Notes: generated by a model not told the origin, from the sequence alone. DNA of 64,000 bases from Paraburkholderia fungorum (GCF_902833645.1 NZ_CADFGE010000014.1:186001-250000); one strand, 5' to 3'; numbered from the stretch's first letter, positions 27,130 to 35,857 are shown. Numbers and translations: made by a program.

Positions 27130-27167
27130 GCGACAGTGACTTCGCGGCGGAACTGTCGCTGTTTTTT
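27130..27167 (+). terminator. Terminator-like hairpin in leader of glycosyltransferase gene
   Basis: GCGACAGT (27130-27137) pairs with ACTGTCGC (27152-27159) around a 14-base loop, followed by TG and six T residues. No annotated plus-strand gene ends upstream, so it either attenuates the 27305 transcript or ends an unannotated small RNA. Confidence 0.6.
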
Positions 27168-27304
27168 CGGAAGACCAGGCGACGTTCCGCAAAAGGGTGC
27201 GCCAGACAAACATGATGGGATGCCGATGTTTTTTAGGGCCGGTACTTGCTAGCAGGCATCCCCATCCGCTGCGTAAAAAGGGCGGTTATCCAGAGAGATA
27301 AATC

Positions 27305-28390
27305 GTGAGAATTCTTCAGTTGGTTCACGCACCGCGACTTTCCGGGGCAGAGGTGCTGGTAAAGGGGCTTGCGATTCATCATCAGCGCGGCGGCCATGAG
27401 GTCTGCATCGCATCGCTGCTTCCCCAGCAGGACGATTTCGTCGACATTCGCGCGGAGCTCGAGGCCGCGGGCGTCACCTGCCTGTTTCCAGGTGTCCAGT
27501 ACGGCAGGGTGGGCAAGCTGTTGCACCTGTATCGCGTCGTGCGTCAGTTTCGCCCCGACTTCATCGTGGCTCATGCCACGCTCGCCGCACTCTATGTGCG
27601 TCTTCTGCCCGTGCATACGCCGATCGCGTGGGTCATGCACTCCGGCGTCAATGACTTCGAGAACGGCGCGCTCAAGCAGGCCGAGCGGCTGCTGTCGCGG
27701 CGGGCCAGAGCGGTGATCGGCGTGTCGCAGAAAAATATCGACGAGTATCTAAGAGAAATCGGCAAACACCCGGCGCTGGTCGTGATCCCGAACGGGGTCG
27801 ATGCATCGCTGTTCGCGCAGGACAACGGCGCACCGGTACTGGATAGCGCCGCGCCCGCGAAGCAGATCGTTCAGCTAGGCCGTTACATAGAAGGCAAGAG
27901 TCAGTTGCACACGATCCGCGCGTTCGAGCGTGTCGTGCAGAGCGAGCCCGACGCGCGCCTGCTCCTGTGTGGTGTGGTCGAAGACGTCGCTTATCACGAG
28001 GCGGTAGTGTCGCTCGTTAATCAGCTCGGTCTGGACAGCCGCGTGACTGTGTGCGGGCCGCGCTCCGATGTCGCCGCGATCCTGCGTTCGTCGCGTGTCT
28101 TTGCGATGCCGTCGCAATTCGAGGCGCAAAGCATTGGTTTTCTGGAGGCGCTCGCTTCGGGTATTCCTGTCGTGGCGAGCCGGATTCCATCGTTCCTGTT
28201 TGCCAGCGGATTTGCCGGCGTCAATCTCGTCGATACGGCCGATCCCGAAGCCTATGGCCGCGCCTTGCTCAAGGCACTCGACACGCCGCGCGCCAGCCGC
28301 CAACTGGCGGGCTACACGTTGCACGACACCGCGGATCGCTACATGAAGATCGCGAGGCAGTTCGTCCAGCCGCTGCAGATGTCGGCCTGA
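27305..28390 (+). CDS. Family 4 glycosyltransferase (paralogue A)
   Basis: 361 residues starting at GTG 27305 (MRILQLVHAPRLSGAEVL), with a GAGAGA stretch upstream. GT-B fold: the N-terminal acceptor lobe has SGAEVLVKGLA, and the C-terminal donor lobe has QLGRYIEGKSQLHTIRAF and the FEAQSIGFLEALASGIPVVAS stretch. The last is the retaining GT4 E-x7-E region, here Glu-Ala-Gln-Ser-Ile-Gly-Phe-Leu-Glu. It is soluble or peripherally bound to the inner membrane and would add a sugar to the lipid-linked EPS repeat unit. It has the same length as, and is clearly homologous to, the enzyme at 57707-58792. It is isolated from the main cluster by three minus-strand genes. Confidence 0.9.
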   Translation: MRILQLVHAPRLSGAEVLVKGLAIHHQRGGHEVCIASLLPQQDDFVDIRAELEAAGVTCLFPGVQYGRVGKLLHLYRVVRQFRPDFIVAHATLAALYVRLLPVHTPIAWVMHSGVNDFENGALKQAERLLSRRARAVIGVSQKNIDEYLREIGKHPALVVIPNGVDASLFAQDNGAPVLDSAAPAKQIVQLGRYIEGKSQLHTIRAFERVVQSEPDARLLLCGVVEDVAYHEAVVSLVNQLGLDSRVTVCGPRSDVAAILRSSRVFAMPSQFEAQSIGFLEALASGIPVVASRIPSFLFASGFAGVNLVDTADPEAYGRALLKALDTPRASRQLAGYTLHDTADRYMKIARQFVQPLQMSA

Positions 28391-28431
28391 AGGACGCTGG
28401 ATCGATCGGTCGGCACGCGTTACGGTGCCCG

Positions 28432-30813
28432 TTACTGCGCTAACCGGTCGATCCGCACCGTCTCCGAAAATAGTCCCGGCAACTCGCCGAGGTCTTGGGC
28501 CGGCCCCAGCGCGAAGCCGTTGCCGACCGGGTAGCGCGTCAGCGCCGGCGCGCCGCCGGTGAAATAGAAATTGCCCAGCGTCGCATCGGTTCTCCGGAAC
28601 AACACGAGTGCCGCATTGCGTTTGTCGCGCACGAAAAACGGAAACACGTCCGACCAGGACATGCCGCGTAATGTCGCCGCCTGCACAGGTACGCTGCTCG
28701 CATCCGCTGTATCGAGCGTGGCGATATCGATGACCGCGTCATCGGTTGCGCCGTCGAAATGCGGTGTCGAAAGAATCAGCGTATTGCTCGCTTTGCCATG
28801 TACGGCGCCGAGGGTCACCTTGACGAAATCGGGCTGGAAATTCACCGGCAATAGCCGGCGTTCGCCGACACTCATGCGAGTGCCGTCGTTGGCGATCTGC
28901 GTGAGCGCGAGCAGACCGTTCGCAGCCCCCACCGCAACTAATGACGCGCGTGACCCCGGCACCTGAACCGGGAGAAGATTGACGTTTTGCGGCAGGGCTC
29001 TGGCCTGGGCCACGAGCGTGGGCGCCGTGCCCGCGGAGTTCGTGGAAGACGCCAGCCAGAGGTCGAGTCCGCTGTCGGTTCGCTTCTGCGCGATCAGCAC
29101 GCCGGCACGTCCGCTGCCGTTGAAATCCGCTGCCACATACTGCTGCGTCAACTCAGGCCTGAACGCATTGCCGGTCTGGAGCCAGAGACGCGGCGCCTCG
29201 AAGCGCTCGCCGGTACTGCGCAGCAGCCAGAACGCAGTGCCGCCCTGGCGTGCGGTGATGACCATCAAATCAGCCTTGCCTTTACCGTCGAAATCGCCGA
29301 GCAGAAAACGTGCGCTGTCGAAGCACAGCGCGTTATTCGTGCAGCTCGGCGCGGTGGCGCGAGGATCGAATGGGACCGTGCTCGCGTACCAGAGCGCGGG
29401 GGGCGAGGCTTTCACGAGCGACGCCGCATAGACGTTGAATCCGGGCCCGTCGTGCTGTCGCTGCACGTACACGGCGGAAGCTTCACCGGTGCCGGCGATG
29501 TCGCCGATCATGGCAGTGGCGAGCCGCAAATCGGTTGCCTGGGTGTGTTGCGTGGTTGCCCAACGGTAGCGTGTGGTAAGCGCCGTGCAGCCGCGCATGG
29601 TCAGCCTGCCGTCGTTCTCGCCGAGGCAGTGCCGCAGCGGCGTATAGACGAGGCCGAAGTCCCACGGTGTCCAGCGCTGCGCCATGTCCCATTGATCGCA
29701 GGCCTCGGAGATCAGATAGCCGTCGCGTTCGGCGATGCATTGCGAAGTCGCGACGCTGACGAGCGCGGCGTTCTGCGTATTGCCAGGATAGACAGTGAGC
29801 GGATCCCAGCGCCATTGTTGTGCGGCAGAGCCCGTGCACTCGGCGAGTGTCGGCGCATGGCCGCTGCCCGCGGAAGTTAGGCAGCGGTTTGCCGCCGCAT
29901 TGAAGAGCTGTATGGGACGCGACTGAAAATCCGCGATGCGGTGGTCGCTGCGATCGGCAAACGCATAGCGGCGCGCGACCCAGTTGCCGTCCCACTGGAA
30001 CTCGCCGAATACGTGCGAGGACTCGTTGCCGTCGATAGAAAAATAGCTGGCGACGATATCGCGCTTGCGCTGCACTTCAGCCGCCGGCACATTGCCGGGC
30101 CAGTCGCCGGTCGGATAGGTGACGTGATAGACGATCGGCACGCTTTTGTTCAGCGTCTGGGCGACGTGGCGTGTAATACGTGCGGCGTAGATGTGATCGG
30201 GATGCTCGAGAAACGGCACCGTGTCGGGATTGAGCGTGTAGATCTGCGAAGCCTCGGCGAGTATCGCTTTCAGTGTGGCCGACAGCGAGGCCCGATCGTA
30301 TTGCACGCGCACCGATCCGTCGGCATTCATCGGATAGGTGGAGAGCGTGGCGTGCTGCTCCCACAGGAGGCCGAGCGGTACGCGGCCGCCGCGCACGGCG
30401 CCGCCGGGCAGCCGGAATTCGAGCAGGCGCACCTGCGGCTTCGCCTTCAGCACCATCTGATGCACGAGCTTGCCGGCAATGGGAAGGTTTGTTTCGATCC
30501 ATTCGTCGGGCACTCCCGCCATCCGCGCGTAGGCGAGCCGCGAAGCCCGCTCGCGAGTCTGTACGTAAGCGAAGTTCGCCCCATTGGCGCCGCCGATCAG
30601 ATGCACGATGGTGATGCACCAGCCGGCATCGAGCCGTTCGCTGATAGCGGGGTCCACGAAGAGCAGATCGTCATCGAGGTGAGCGACGACCGTGACCAGC
30701 GTACCGGCGCTGCAATCGGCCGCGCGCGCCGAGGCGGGAATGAGAGCGAAGAAGAGTAGCGCTAGAAAAGCAAGGGATGAATCGCGAACGAGCCTGGCTG
30801 CCGATGATCGCAT
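28432..30813 (-). CDS. Secreted PIG-L deacetylase with lectin-like and FG-GAP-like regions
   Basis: 793 residues from ATG 30813, chosen because the next residues form a clean signal peptide (LAFLALLFFALIPASARA, cut near 31); the frame begins 33 bases earlier. The PIG-L/LmbE zinc deacetylase domain follows, with AHLDDD (His45, Asp47, Asp48; usual text AHPDDE) and HPDH (His204, His207). This family removes N-acetyl groups from GlcNAc-type sugars. From about 300 there is a ricin-type beta-trefoil-like region with Cys-rich repeats and QQWRWDP, then FG-GAP/VCBS-like blades (LGDFDGKGKADLMV, AADFNGSGRAGVLI). Probably exported to act on polysaccharide. Confidence 0.85.
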   Translation of the reverse strand: MRSSAARLVRDSSLAFLALLFFALIPASARAADCSAGTLVTVVAHLDDDLLFVDPAISERLDAGWCITIVHLIGGANGANFAYVQTRERASRLAYARMAGVPDEWIETNLPIAGKLVHQMVLKAKPQVRLLEFRLPGGAVRGGRVPLGLLWEQHATLSTYPMNADGSVRVQYDRASLSATLKAILAEASQIYTLNPDTVPFLEHPDHIYAARITRHVAQTLNKSVPIVYHVTYPTGDWPGNVPAAEVQRKRDIVASYFSIDGNESSHVFGEFQWDGNWVARRYAFADRSDHRIADFQSRPIQLFNAAANRCLTSAGSGHAPTLAECTGSAAQQWRWDPLTVYPGNTQNAALVSVATSQCIAERDGYLISEACDQWDMAQRWTPWDFGLVYTPLRHCLGENDGRLTMRGCTALTTRYRWATTQHTQATDLRLATAMIGDIAGTGEASAVYVQRQHDGPGFNVYAASLVKASPPALWYASTVPFDPRATAPSCTNNALCFDSARFLLGDFDGKGKADLMVITARQGGTAFWLLRSTGERFEAPRLWLQTGNAFRPELTQQYVAADFNGSGRAGVLIAQKRTDSGLDLWLASSTNSAGTAPTLVAQARALPQNVNLLPVQVPGSRASLVAVGAANGLLALTQIANDGTRMSVGERRLLPVNFQPDFVKVTLGAVHGKASNTLILSTPHFDGATDDAVIDIATLDTADASSVPVQAATLRGMSWSDVFPFFVRDKRNAALVLFRRTDATLGNFYFTGGAPALTRYPVGNGFALGPAQDLGELPGLFSETVRIDRLAQ

Positions 30814-30959
30814 ATTGATTCGAGCTCTGATGGTGAGCTCGATCATACTGTATCGGCGTGGGTCGCCACGTTGGCGAACTCACAGTGGGTATTAATTTCG
30901 CCCGCGGGCAACGGCAGGCGCCGGCAACAGGGCGACTGGGGTTGGCAGTAAGCTTGCCG

Positions 30960-31412
30960 TCAGCGGAAGTAAGCCTTGGTGTTCTCGTGAACGTCGGGGC
31001 GCGCGAGCAGCGCCGCAGGCGAAAGCCAGAGATATTCGCGGTGCTGGTCGAGCCGGCCCACCGGAACGGTGCTGGTGAGTTGCAGCGCATAGGCGAGCAC
31101 GATGTAGTGTGTCGACACGCCGGGCTCGGCGGCGAAGTTGTCCTCGTAGTGGTGCTCGAAAACGCCTTCGAAGCGTGCCGTCGAGCGCGCCAGTCTGGCG
31201 ATGCCCAGTTCGGCGTCGGCAATGCGTGCGAATGCGGCGTCGAGTGTTTCGTCTTTATGAATGCGTCCGCCGGGAACGAACCAGGTGTCGCGCGCGGGGC
31301 GGTTGCGCCGATGGCCGATCAACACGCGAGCCTCGGCATCGCGCGCGATCAGATCGATTGCGACCAGTGGCGTCAGACGCACCACGTCGAGGAAGTCGAT
31401 CTCAGTCAGCAT
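30960..31412 (-). CDS. gmm: GDP-mannose mannosyl hydrolase (Nudix)
   Basis: 150 residues with an AGGAGA box before ATG 31412. The Nudix box reads GGRIHKDETLDAAFARIADAELG-type between about 49 and 71, and the opening VVRLTPLVAIDLIARD with RNRPARDTWFVPGG matches the Gmm/NudD family. That family hydrolyses GDP-mannose (and GDP-glucose) to GDP and free sugar by an unusual SN2 reaction at the sugar carbon. In colanic acid loci gmm sits beside gmd and fcl and is thought to balance the GDP-mannose pool. Here it is about 11 kb from them but within the same EPS island. It is preceded 20 bases upstream by a small membrane-protein gene. Confidence 0.9.
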   Translation of the reverse strand: MLTEIDFLDVVRLTPLVAIDLIARDAEARVLIGHRRNRPARDTWFVPGGRIHKDETLDAAFARIADAELGIARLARSTARFEGVFEHHYEDNFAAEPGVSTHYIVLAYALQLTSTVPVGRLDQHREYLWLSPAALLARPDVHENTKAYFR

Positions 31413-31432
31413 GGTTTCTCCTGAAAGGGGCG

Positions 31433-31582
31433 CTAGTAATCGCGACGATGCTCATCGTCCTCGGTAAGACGGCTGGAGACACTGGCCAGCAGCAATGCGA
31501 GCAGAACCGCGCCGATCGTGGCGAAGAGGAACGCCCCGACCATCGCGGCCAGCACCAGCATTGTCCATGCGAGCCCGCTCAT
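31433..31582 (-). CDS. Small single-span membrane protein, 49 aa
   Basis: Reading frame from ATG 31582 to TAG 31433, with GGAG seven bases before the start. The product opens MSGLAWTMLVLAAMVGAF, continues as one long hydrophobic helix of about 30 residues, and ends with a charged tail (SRLTEDDEHRRDY). It sits 20 bases upstream of gmm on the same strand and is probably co-transcribed with it. No family recognised; a membrane-bound regulator or partner of the EPS machinery is possible but unproven. Confidence 0.65.
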   Translation of the reverse strand: MSGLAWTMLVLAAMVGAFLFATIGAVLLALLLASVSSRLTEDDEHRRDY

Positions 31583-31777
31583 CTCCTGGCTCCAGCGCGT
31601 TGATAGGCGTACGAACCAACAATCGCCTGGATTCTACGTGGGTCGACAGGCGGCTGCACTGTCACAACACGCCGAAGTATCGGTGCATGGCGACAGCGAA
31701 CCGTGTTGATCGAAGCGCGCGCGGGGGTGCTCACGCCGTGCCGGCAGCGTGTGACATGCACGCTTTGTAAGGTACGG

Positions 31778-34054
31778 CTAGCGGGCAACATAACCCTCCG
31801 GCGTGCTGACCGCGTCCTTGAGCACGGCGGCATTGGTGGAGACGACGTAGATGGGTGCCGGCGACAGCTTGAGGTTCGCGAAGCCGTCGCGATACGGCAG
31901 GCCCGATGCGTTGCCCATCATGTCGAGTACGGTCACTTCGCCCGAGCTGCCGGGCGCGTCGACCCGCAAACGATAATCCGCACTCTGACTCGCGCTGAAA
32001 CCAGTTTTAGCGTTCCATGTGTCGTTGTCGTGCGTCCATAGTGCGGTCACGATCTTGCCGCCGCCGAGCCGGCGGAATGCGTAGGCATAAACCCCTTTCG
32101 GCAATCCTTTGAGCGGCCCGAGCGTATCCGTGCCGTCGATAATTCGCGTCATTGCCGCTACCGCGAGCGCGGCGGGTTTGGGGCTGATGTGACTGGGACC
32201 GTAGGCGCCGGTCGGATGATCGAGTTCGAAGAAAATCCCGTAGCCAGGCGCTGCATCCGGCATGTCGGCGAGATAGAACACATAGGTCATATCCGCGCCT
32301 TCACCCAGCAGAATGAGATGCGTGCGCGCCACCACCGCGGCTTGCGCGTAGAGCACGTTCGCATTCGGATAGTTCTTGCCGTACGCCTCGCCGATGTCAT
32401 AACTGATGCCGGTCTCGGTGACGAACAGCGGCGCGCCGGGTTTCAGGTACAGATGCATCTCGTGACGCAGCGCCCGCATCGCGGCGGGCAGCGCGCCCTG
32501 CACGGTGCCGAGATTGCCTGGATCGGCTACACGCTCGGGAGGATGCGACGGTGTCGTGCCGATGTCGTAATACCCGTGAATGGTCATGCCGTCCATATAG
32601 CGGCCGATTCCGAGCGGACCGAGACGGCGCATCCACTCGACGTTCGCCTGCACCGACGCATACGTCAGACCCATCACCACGGCGTGAGGGTCGGTCTGAT
32701 GAATGCCCTCCCACACGGCCTTATACATCGCGACGAAATTCGCGTCGGTGTCGCGCCATGGCAGGCCGCCATCGGCATCCGGCTCCCATGTCACCTGATA
32801 GTAGTTGTCGCGTTGCTGGGGGAAGTAGGTGAGCCGCGCGCGATTGGATTCGGCGCCGACTTTTGCCATGTAGTCCTTCATTTGTACGAGCGAAGTCGGC
32901 GCATAGCTGTGGGTCTCTTTACCGGTCGGACTGGCCCACTGAGGAATGCCGTCAAGCTGGATCAGGCGCATGATGTCGCCGCGCCGGAAATAGGGGAGCA
33001 ACTGCTTGTTCGCGAGATCGAACGTGCCCGCGCTTTTCGGCTCTTCTGTATACCAGTTGCGGTTGTCGTTTGCCCACGAAAGGCCAAGCGCCGTATAGAC
33101 CGGCCGGTAGCCGTCGCCGTCGCAGCAGTGCTGGCCGGGTGCAAGGTAGGCCGTGCCCTGTCCGCCGAATCGATGCAGGTCCTCGTAGGGAAAGCGCACT
33201 GCGGGCAATGCAGCGGCGGTGTCGGGCAGCACGCCGAAAGTGGCGATGCCCGCGGGACGTGTGCCGCGCGATTCGAGCCGGCCGTGTGCGCGTTCCAGCG
33301 AAGCCGAGACGGCGAAATAGCCGGCGATGCTCGACGCGCAACTGAGGGTAGATAGCGTGGCGCCCGCTGCAACAGGAAAGCGGCCGCTGGCGCGCACGGT
33401 ATTCCAGCTGTCACGGATTTGCCAGTTGAGCGTGTCGCTTTGCGTCGGACGTGTTGTGAAGACGAGTGCGAAGGGTTTGTCGGTTGAAAACAAGCGGGTG
33501 CCGTCGCTCGGCGTGTCCGCTTCCAGCAGATCGCCGTTTGCCGCCGCGCGCGCTTGAGAGGAGGGCGCGGCGCAGCGCAGGCCCGGTCCTGGTGGCGCCT
33601 TCAATGCGGCAGGCAGCGCGCCCCCGGTGTCCGGCACGGCGTTCTGGTTTGCCGGGGCTCCAGCAACTGCCTTCGCCGCCGTGAGCGCGACCGCGCAGCG
33701 CTTCTCCACTCCGGGTGCCGGATCGCCGAACACACCGTTATTGCAATCGGCGCTGTTCGAGAACGTCTTGATGACATGGTGTTCGACGGTGCCATACAGC
33801 ACGTCGCGCGTGCCGCTGAATCGGCAAGTACCGTATTCCGCCGCGCAGGGTGCCCACTTTCTGCCTTCGACATCAAGTTCGGCATTGCTCGCGCTGTCAG
33901 GCCCGGCTGAAGCCCCCGCCGCATGACACGCAGAGGCGACGCCGCCCAGCAGGATAAACACCGCCGCAGAGGCAGCGATGTAGAGCGCCAACCCGTGGGC
34001 GACACGGGCCCTGGTGAGTGGTCGCAGCGCTTGGTATTCGCATACATTCGACAT
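31778..34054 (-). CDS. Secreted putative clan GH-A-like glycosidase (paralogue 2)
   Basis: 758 residues from ATG 34054 (GGGGAA box); the frame continues upstream without a site. The hydrophobic segment at about 22-46 is a signal peptide or anchor. Residues 60-122 form a Cys-containing module (WAPCAAEYGTCRFSGTRDV... VFGDPAPGVEKRC) of the type attached to many secreted glycoside hydrolases. The rest aligns with the 24632-26584 protein throughout: VTWEPD (Glu424), HGYYDIGTTPSHPPER, FVTETG (Glu547), GEGADMTYVFY. The two Glu residues are 123 apart, fitting acid/base and nucleophile of a TIM-barrel glycosidase. It lacks the lipobox of its paralogue, so the two may act in different places. GH family not assignable by eye. 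Confidence 0.7.
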   Translation of the reverse strand: MSNVCEYQALRPLTRARVAHGLALYIAASAAVFILLGGVASACHAAGASAGPDSASNAELDVEGRKWAPCAAEYGTCRFSGTRDVLYGTVEHHVIKTFSNSADCNNGVFGDPAPGVEKRCAVALTAAKAVAGAPANQNAVPDTGGALPAALKAPPGPGLRCAAPSSQARAAANGDLLEADTPSDGTRLFSTDKPFALVFTTRPTQSDTLNWQIRDSWNTVRASGRFPVAAGATLSTLSCASSIAGYFAVSASLERAHGRLESRGTRPAGIATFGVLPDTAAALPAVRFPYEDLHRFGGQGTAYLAPGQHCCDGDGYRPVYTALGLSWANDNRNWYTEEPKSAGTFDLANKQLLPYFRRGDIMRLIQLDGIPQWASPTGKETHSYAPTSLVQMKDYMAKVGAESNRARLTYFPQQRDNYYQVTWEPDADGGLPWRDTDANFVAMYKAVWEGIHQTDPHAVVMGLTYASVQANVEWMRRLGPLGIGRYMDGMTIHGYYDIGTTPSHPPERVADPGNLGTVQGALPAAMRALRHEMHLYLKPGAPLFVTETGISYDIGEAYGKNYPNANVLYAQAAVVARTHLILLGEGADMTYVFYLADMPDAAPGYGIFFELDHPTGAYGPSHISPKPAALAVAAMTRIIDGTDTLGPLKGLPKGVYAYAFRRLGGGKIVTALWTHDNDTWNAKTGFSASQSADYRLRVDAPGSSGEVTVLDMMGNASGLPYRDGFANLKLSPAPIYVVSTNAAVLKDAVSTPEGYVAR

Positions 34055-34873
34055 GTGTTCCCCGTGTGATTCGACGTACCTGTTCCGGCGAGTTCCTATG
34101 ATGGAACGTCGTCGGATGGCTAGTTCACCAGGCCAGACCCGCCTAAGGCTACTGCGTGCCGCGATCTGTTGCGCAAACCGCATAGAGCATTTCCGCAATT
34201 CGATGGCGGAAATGTACCGCCTCCGATCCGACAGAATCCGCCATTGGCCCGTCTATTGCCGGGCGGTCTAAAGTTGTCTTATTTCTGTGTTTCACGTTTG
34301 AAACATTAATCGTTCCGTTTATATTATCCGGATCCAATAACAACCAATTAAATAATTTTGTCTCTGGAAAATTGCTTATATTGGACACTGTTTTACACGT
34401 CTCTGCCAGGCAAAAATATCGTCAGAAGAAAGCCCTGTGGGCATCTGGTAAGAGCAATGACAGGTGTGTGCAGGGCGGCTACGCTCATTCTCGCGGCGTG
34501 AGGGAAAGAAGTCACTTCAAATCTGCGGAATGGCGGGCGGATCAAATTGCAACTCGACCATTTCGAGTAGCGATGATGTGTGTGACAACGCACAAAAACT
34601 CGCGCCAATTAGCATTATGATTCGCAGGTCGTAAATGCATTCATATGCAGAAACGGTATTTAATTCATTGCCAAACAGGTGATGGCGGGATTGTTCCGAA
34701 AATCACTGGGCGGCCACCATATCTAAACGCCAACATGTCTGCGGTTTCGGTCATGGCGGCTAAATGCTTGATTGCGGATGACTATGATGCACTGCACAGA
34801 GCATCGTTCTGCGGAGTGCGTTCAAGGTTGAAAAGTAGATCCAGTAGATCCGTTTTCTGGTGAGAGGATGACT
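34055..34873. other. A+T-rich intergenic region upstream of the EPS core
   Basis: 819 bases, conspicuously poorer in G+C than the genes, with no credible coding frame. It separates the divergent glycosidase-like gene from the AraC-type regulator and probably holds the main promoter and regulator sites of the EPS core. A TGCAT-TCAT-ATGCA dyad at 34636-34649 is the only obvious symmetric site. Runs such as AATTAAATAATTTTG near 34345 suggest promoter-type DNA or an H-NS-like binding region. Confidence 0.5.
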
Positions 34874-35857
34874 ATGACCTGCGCGAGTCTCGAGTCAGCA
34901 ATGCTGCGCCGGGTGCACGCACCCAACAAGGGTACGCGTCGCATCGCAATACTGATGTTCAACGACTGCTCGCTGCAGGGCGCGGGCGTGGTTGCCGAGG
35001 TGTTCCAGGCTGCGAACGAACTGGCATCGTCCGGTTCGGGCGGCGGCTTGTATGACGTTTCCTTCCTGTCGGCCGACGGCGGCATGGTGACCTCGTCATC
35101 GGCCCTGCGGGTCTGGACCGACGGACTTGACGCGCGGCATTACGGCGGCTTCGACGCGCTATATGTCGCCGGCGGTAAAGGTGCATTCGCCGCAGCCGGC
35201 GACGAGCGCCTGATCGCGTGGTTGCGGCGCGTTCGCCGCAATACCGGCATGATCCGGCCGATCGCGGAAGGGCGTGCGTTGCTGGAAGCGGCCTACGTGC
35301 CGGACAGCCGGGAAGCGGGAGATTTTCATCAGCCGCAGTCGATGCCGCGCCAGGCCGAGCAGAACGGTGATGCGGGCGACCGCCTCGAATCGATGAGAAG
35401 CGCGCTCGCGATGATCAAGCGCGATCTCGGCGGCGCGACCGCGCGCACCGTGGCCGAGCGCCTGCTCGCGGACTCGTGCTCGAACCTTGCGCCGCTGCTT
35501 GGCGAAGACGGTGGTTTGAGCCCCGGCGACAAAGTGCGCGCGGCGGCCCGCTGGCTGCAAGAAAACTGCCAGCAGTCGATTTCGATTGCCGATGCGGCCC
35601 AGTTTGCCGCGATGAGCGAGCGTAACTTCCTGCGCCGCTTCAAGATGGAAATGGGTATCACGCCCTCCAGTTTTTTGTTGCATGAACGCCTCGCGGTGAC
35701 CTGCAGTCTGCTGACCGAGTCGGAGCTGCCGGTGGACAAGATCGCCCGGCGCACCGGTATGGGCAATGGTGACCGGCTCGCGAAAGTCTTCCGCAAACGG
35801 ATGCGAATTTCCCCAACGGAATTCCGGATTCAAAGCCGCCGCATGGTGGGCGGATAG
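34874..35857 (+). CDS. AraC-type regulator with shortened DJ-1/PfpI-like domain
   Basis: 327 residues from ATG 34874, six bases after a GAGAGG box (an ATG at 34868 abuts that box and is less likely). The N-terminus resembles the class I amidotransferase-like domain of GlxA-type regulators: RIAILMFNDCSLQGAGVVAEVFQAAN and DALYVAGGKG. The section that should carry the nucleophile elbow and ATTHW motif is missing or rewritten (RPIAEGRALLEAAYVPDSREAGDF). The C-terminal AraC HTH pair is intact (SISIADAAQFAAMSERNFLRRF; VDKIARRTGMGNGDRLAKVFRKR). It lies 112 bases upstream of manC on the same strand and is the natural candidate for pathway control. Confidence 0.85.
   Translation: MTCASLESAMLRRVHAPNKGTRRIAILMFNDCSLQGAGVVAEVFQAANELASSGSGGGLYDVSFLSADGGMVTSSSALRVWTDGLDARHYGGFDALYVAGGKGAFAAAGDERLIAWLRRVRRNTGMIRPIAEGRALLEAAYVPDSREAGDFHQPQSMPRQAEQNGDAGDRLESMRSALAMIKRDLGGATARTVAERLLADSCSNLAPLLGEDGGLSPGDKVRAAARWLQENCQQSISIADAAQFAAMSERNFLRRFKMEMGITPSSFLLHERLAVTCSLLTESELPVDKIARRTGMGNGDRLAKVFRKRMRISPTEFRIQSRRMVGG

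Larger units (their letters stand above)
26585..27304. other. Long A+T-richer intergenic region upstream of the glycosyltransferase gene
   Basis: 720 bases between divergent genes with no convincing protein-coding frame. It contains a perfect 7-1-7 palindrome (26888-26902) and a hairpin with a T-run (27130-27167). Promoters for both the minus-strand glycosidase-like gene and the plus-strand glycosyltransferase should be here. The lower GC content than neighbouring genes fits a regulatory region. Confidence 0.55.

Noticed and set aside
28979..30759. Long plus-strand frames opposite the PIG-L gene
   Set aside because: Composition is Arg/Ala/Gly-biased shadow of the minus-strand gene, which has signal peptide and domain motifs.
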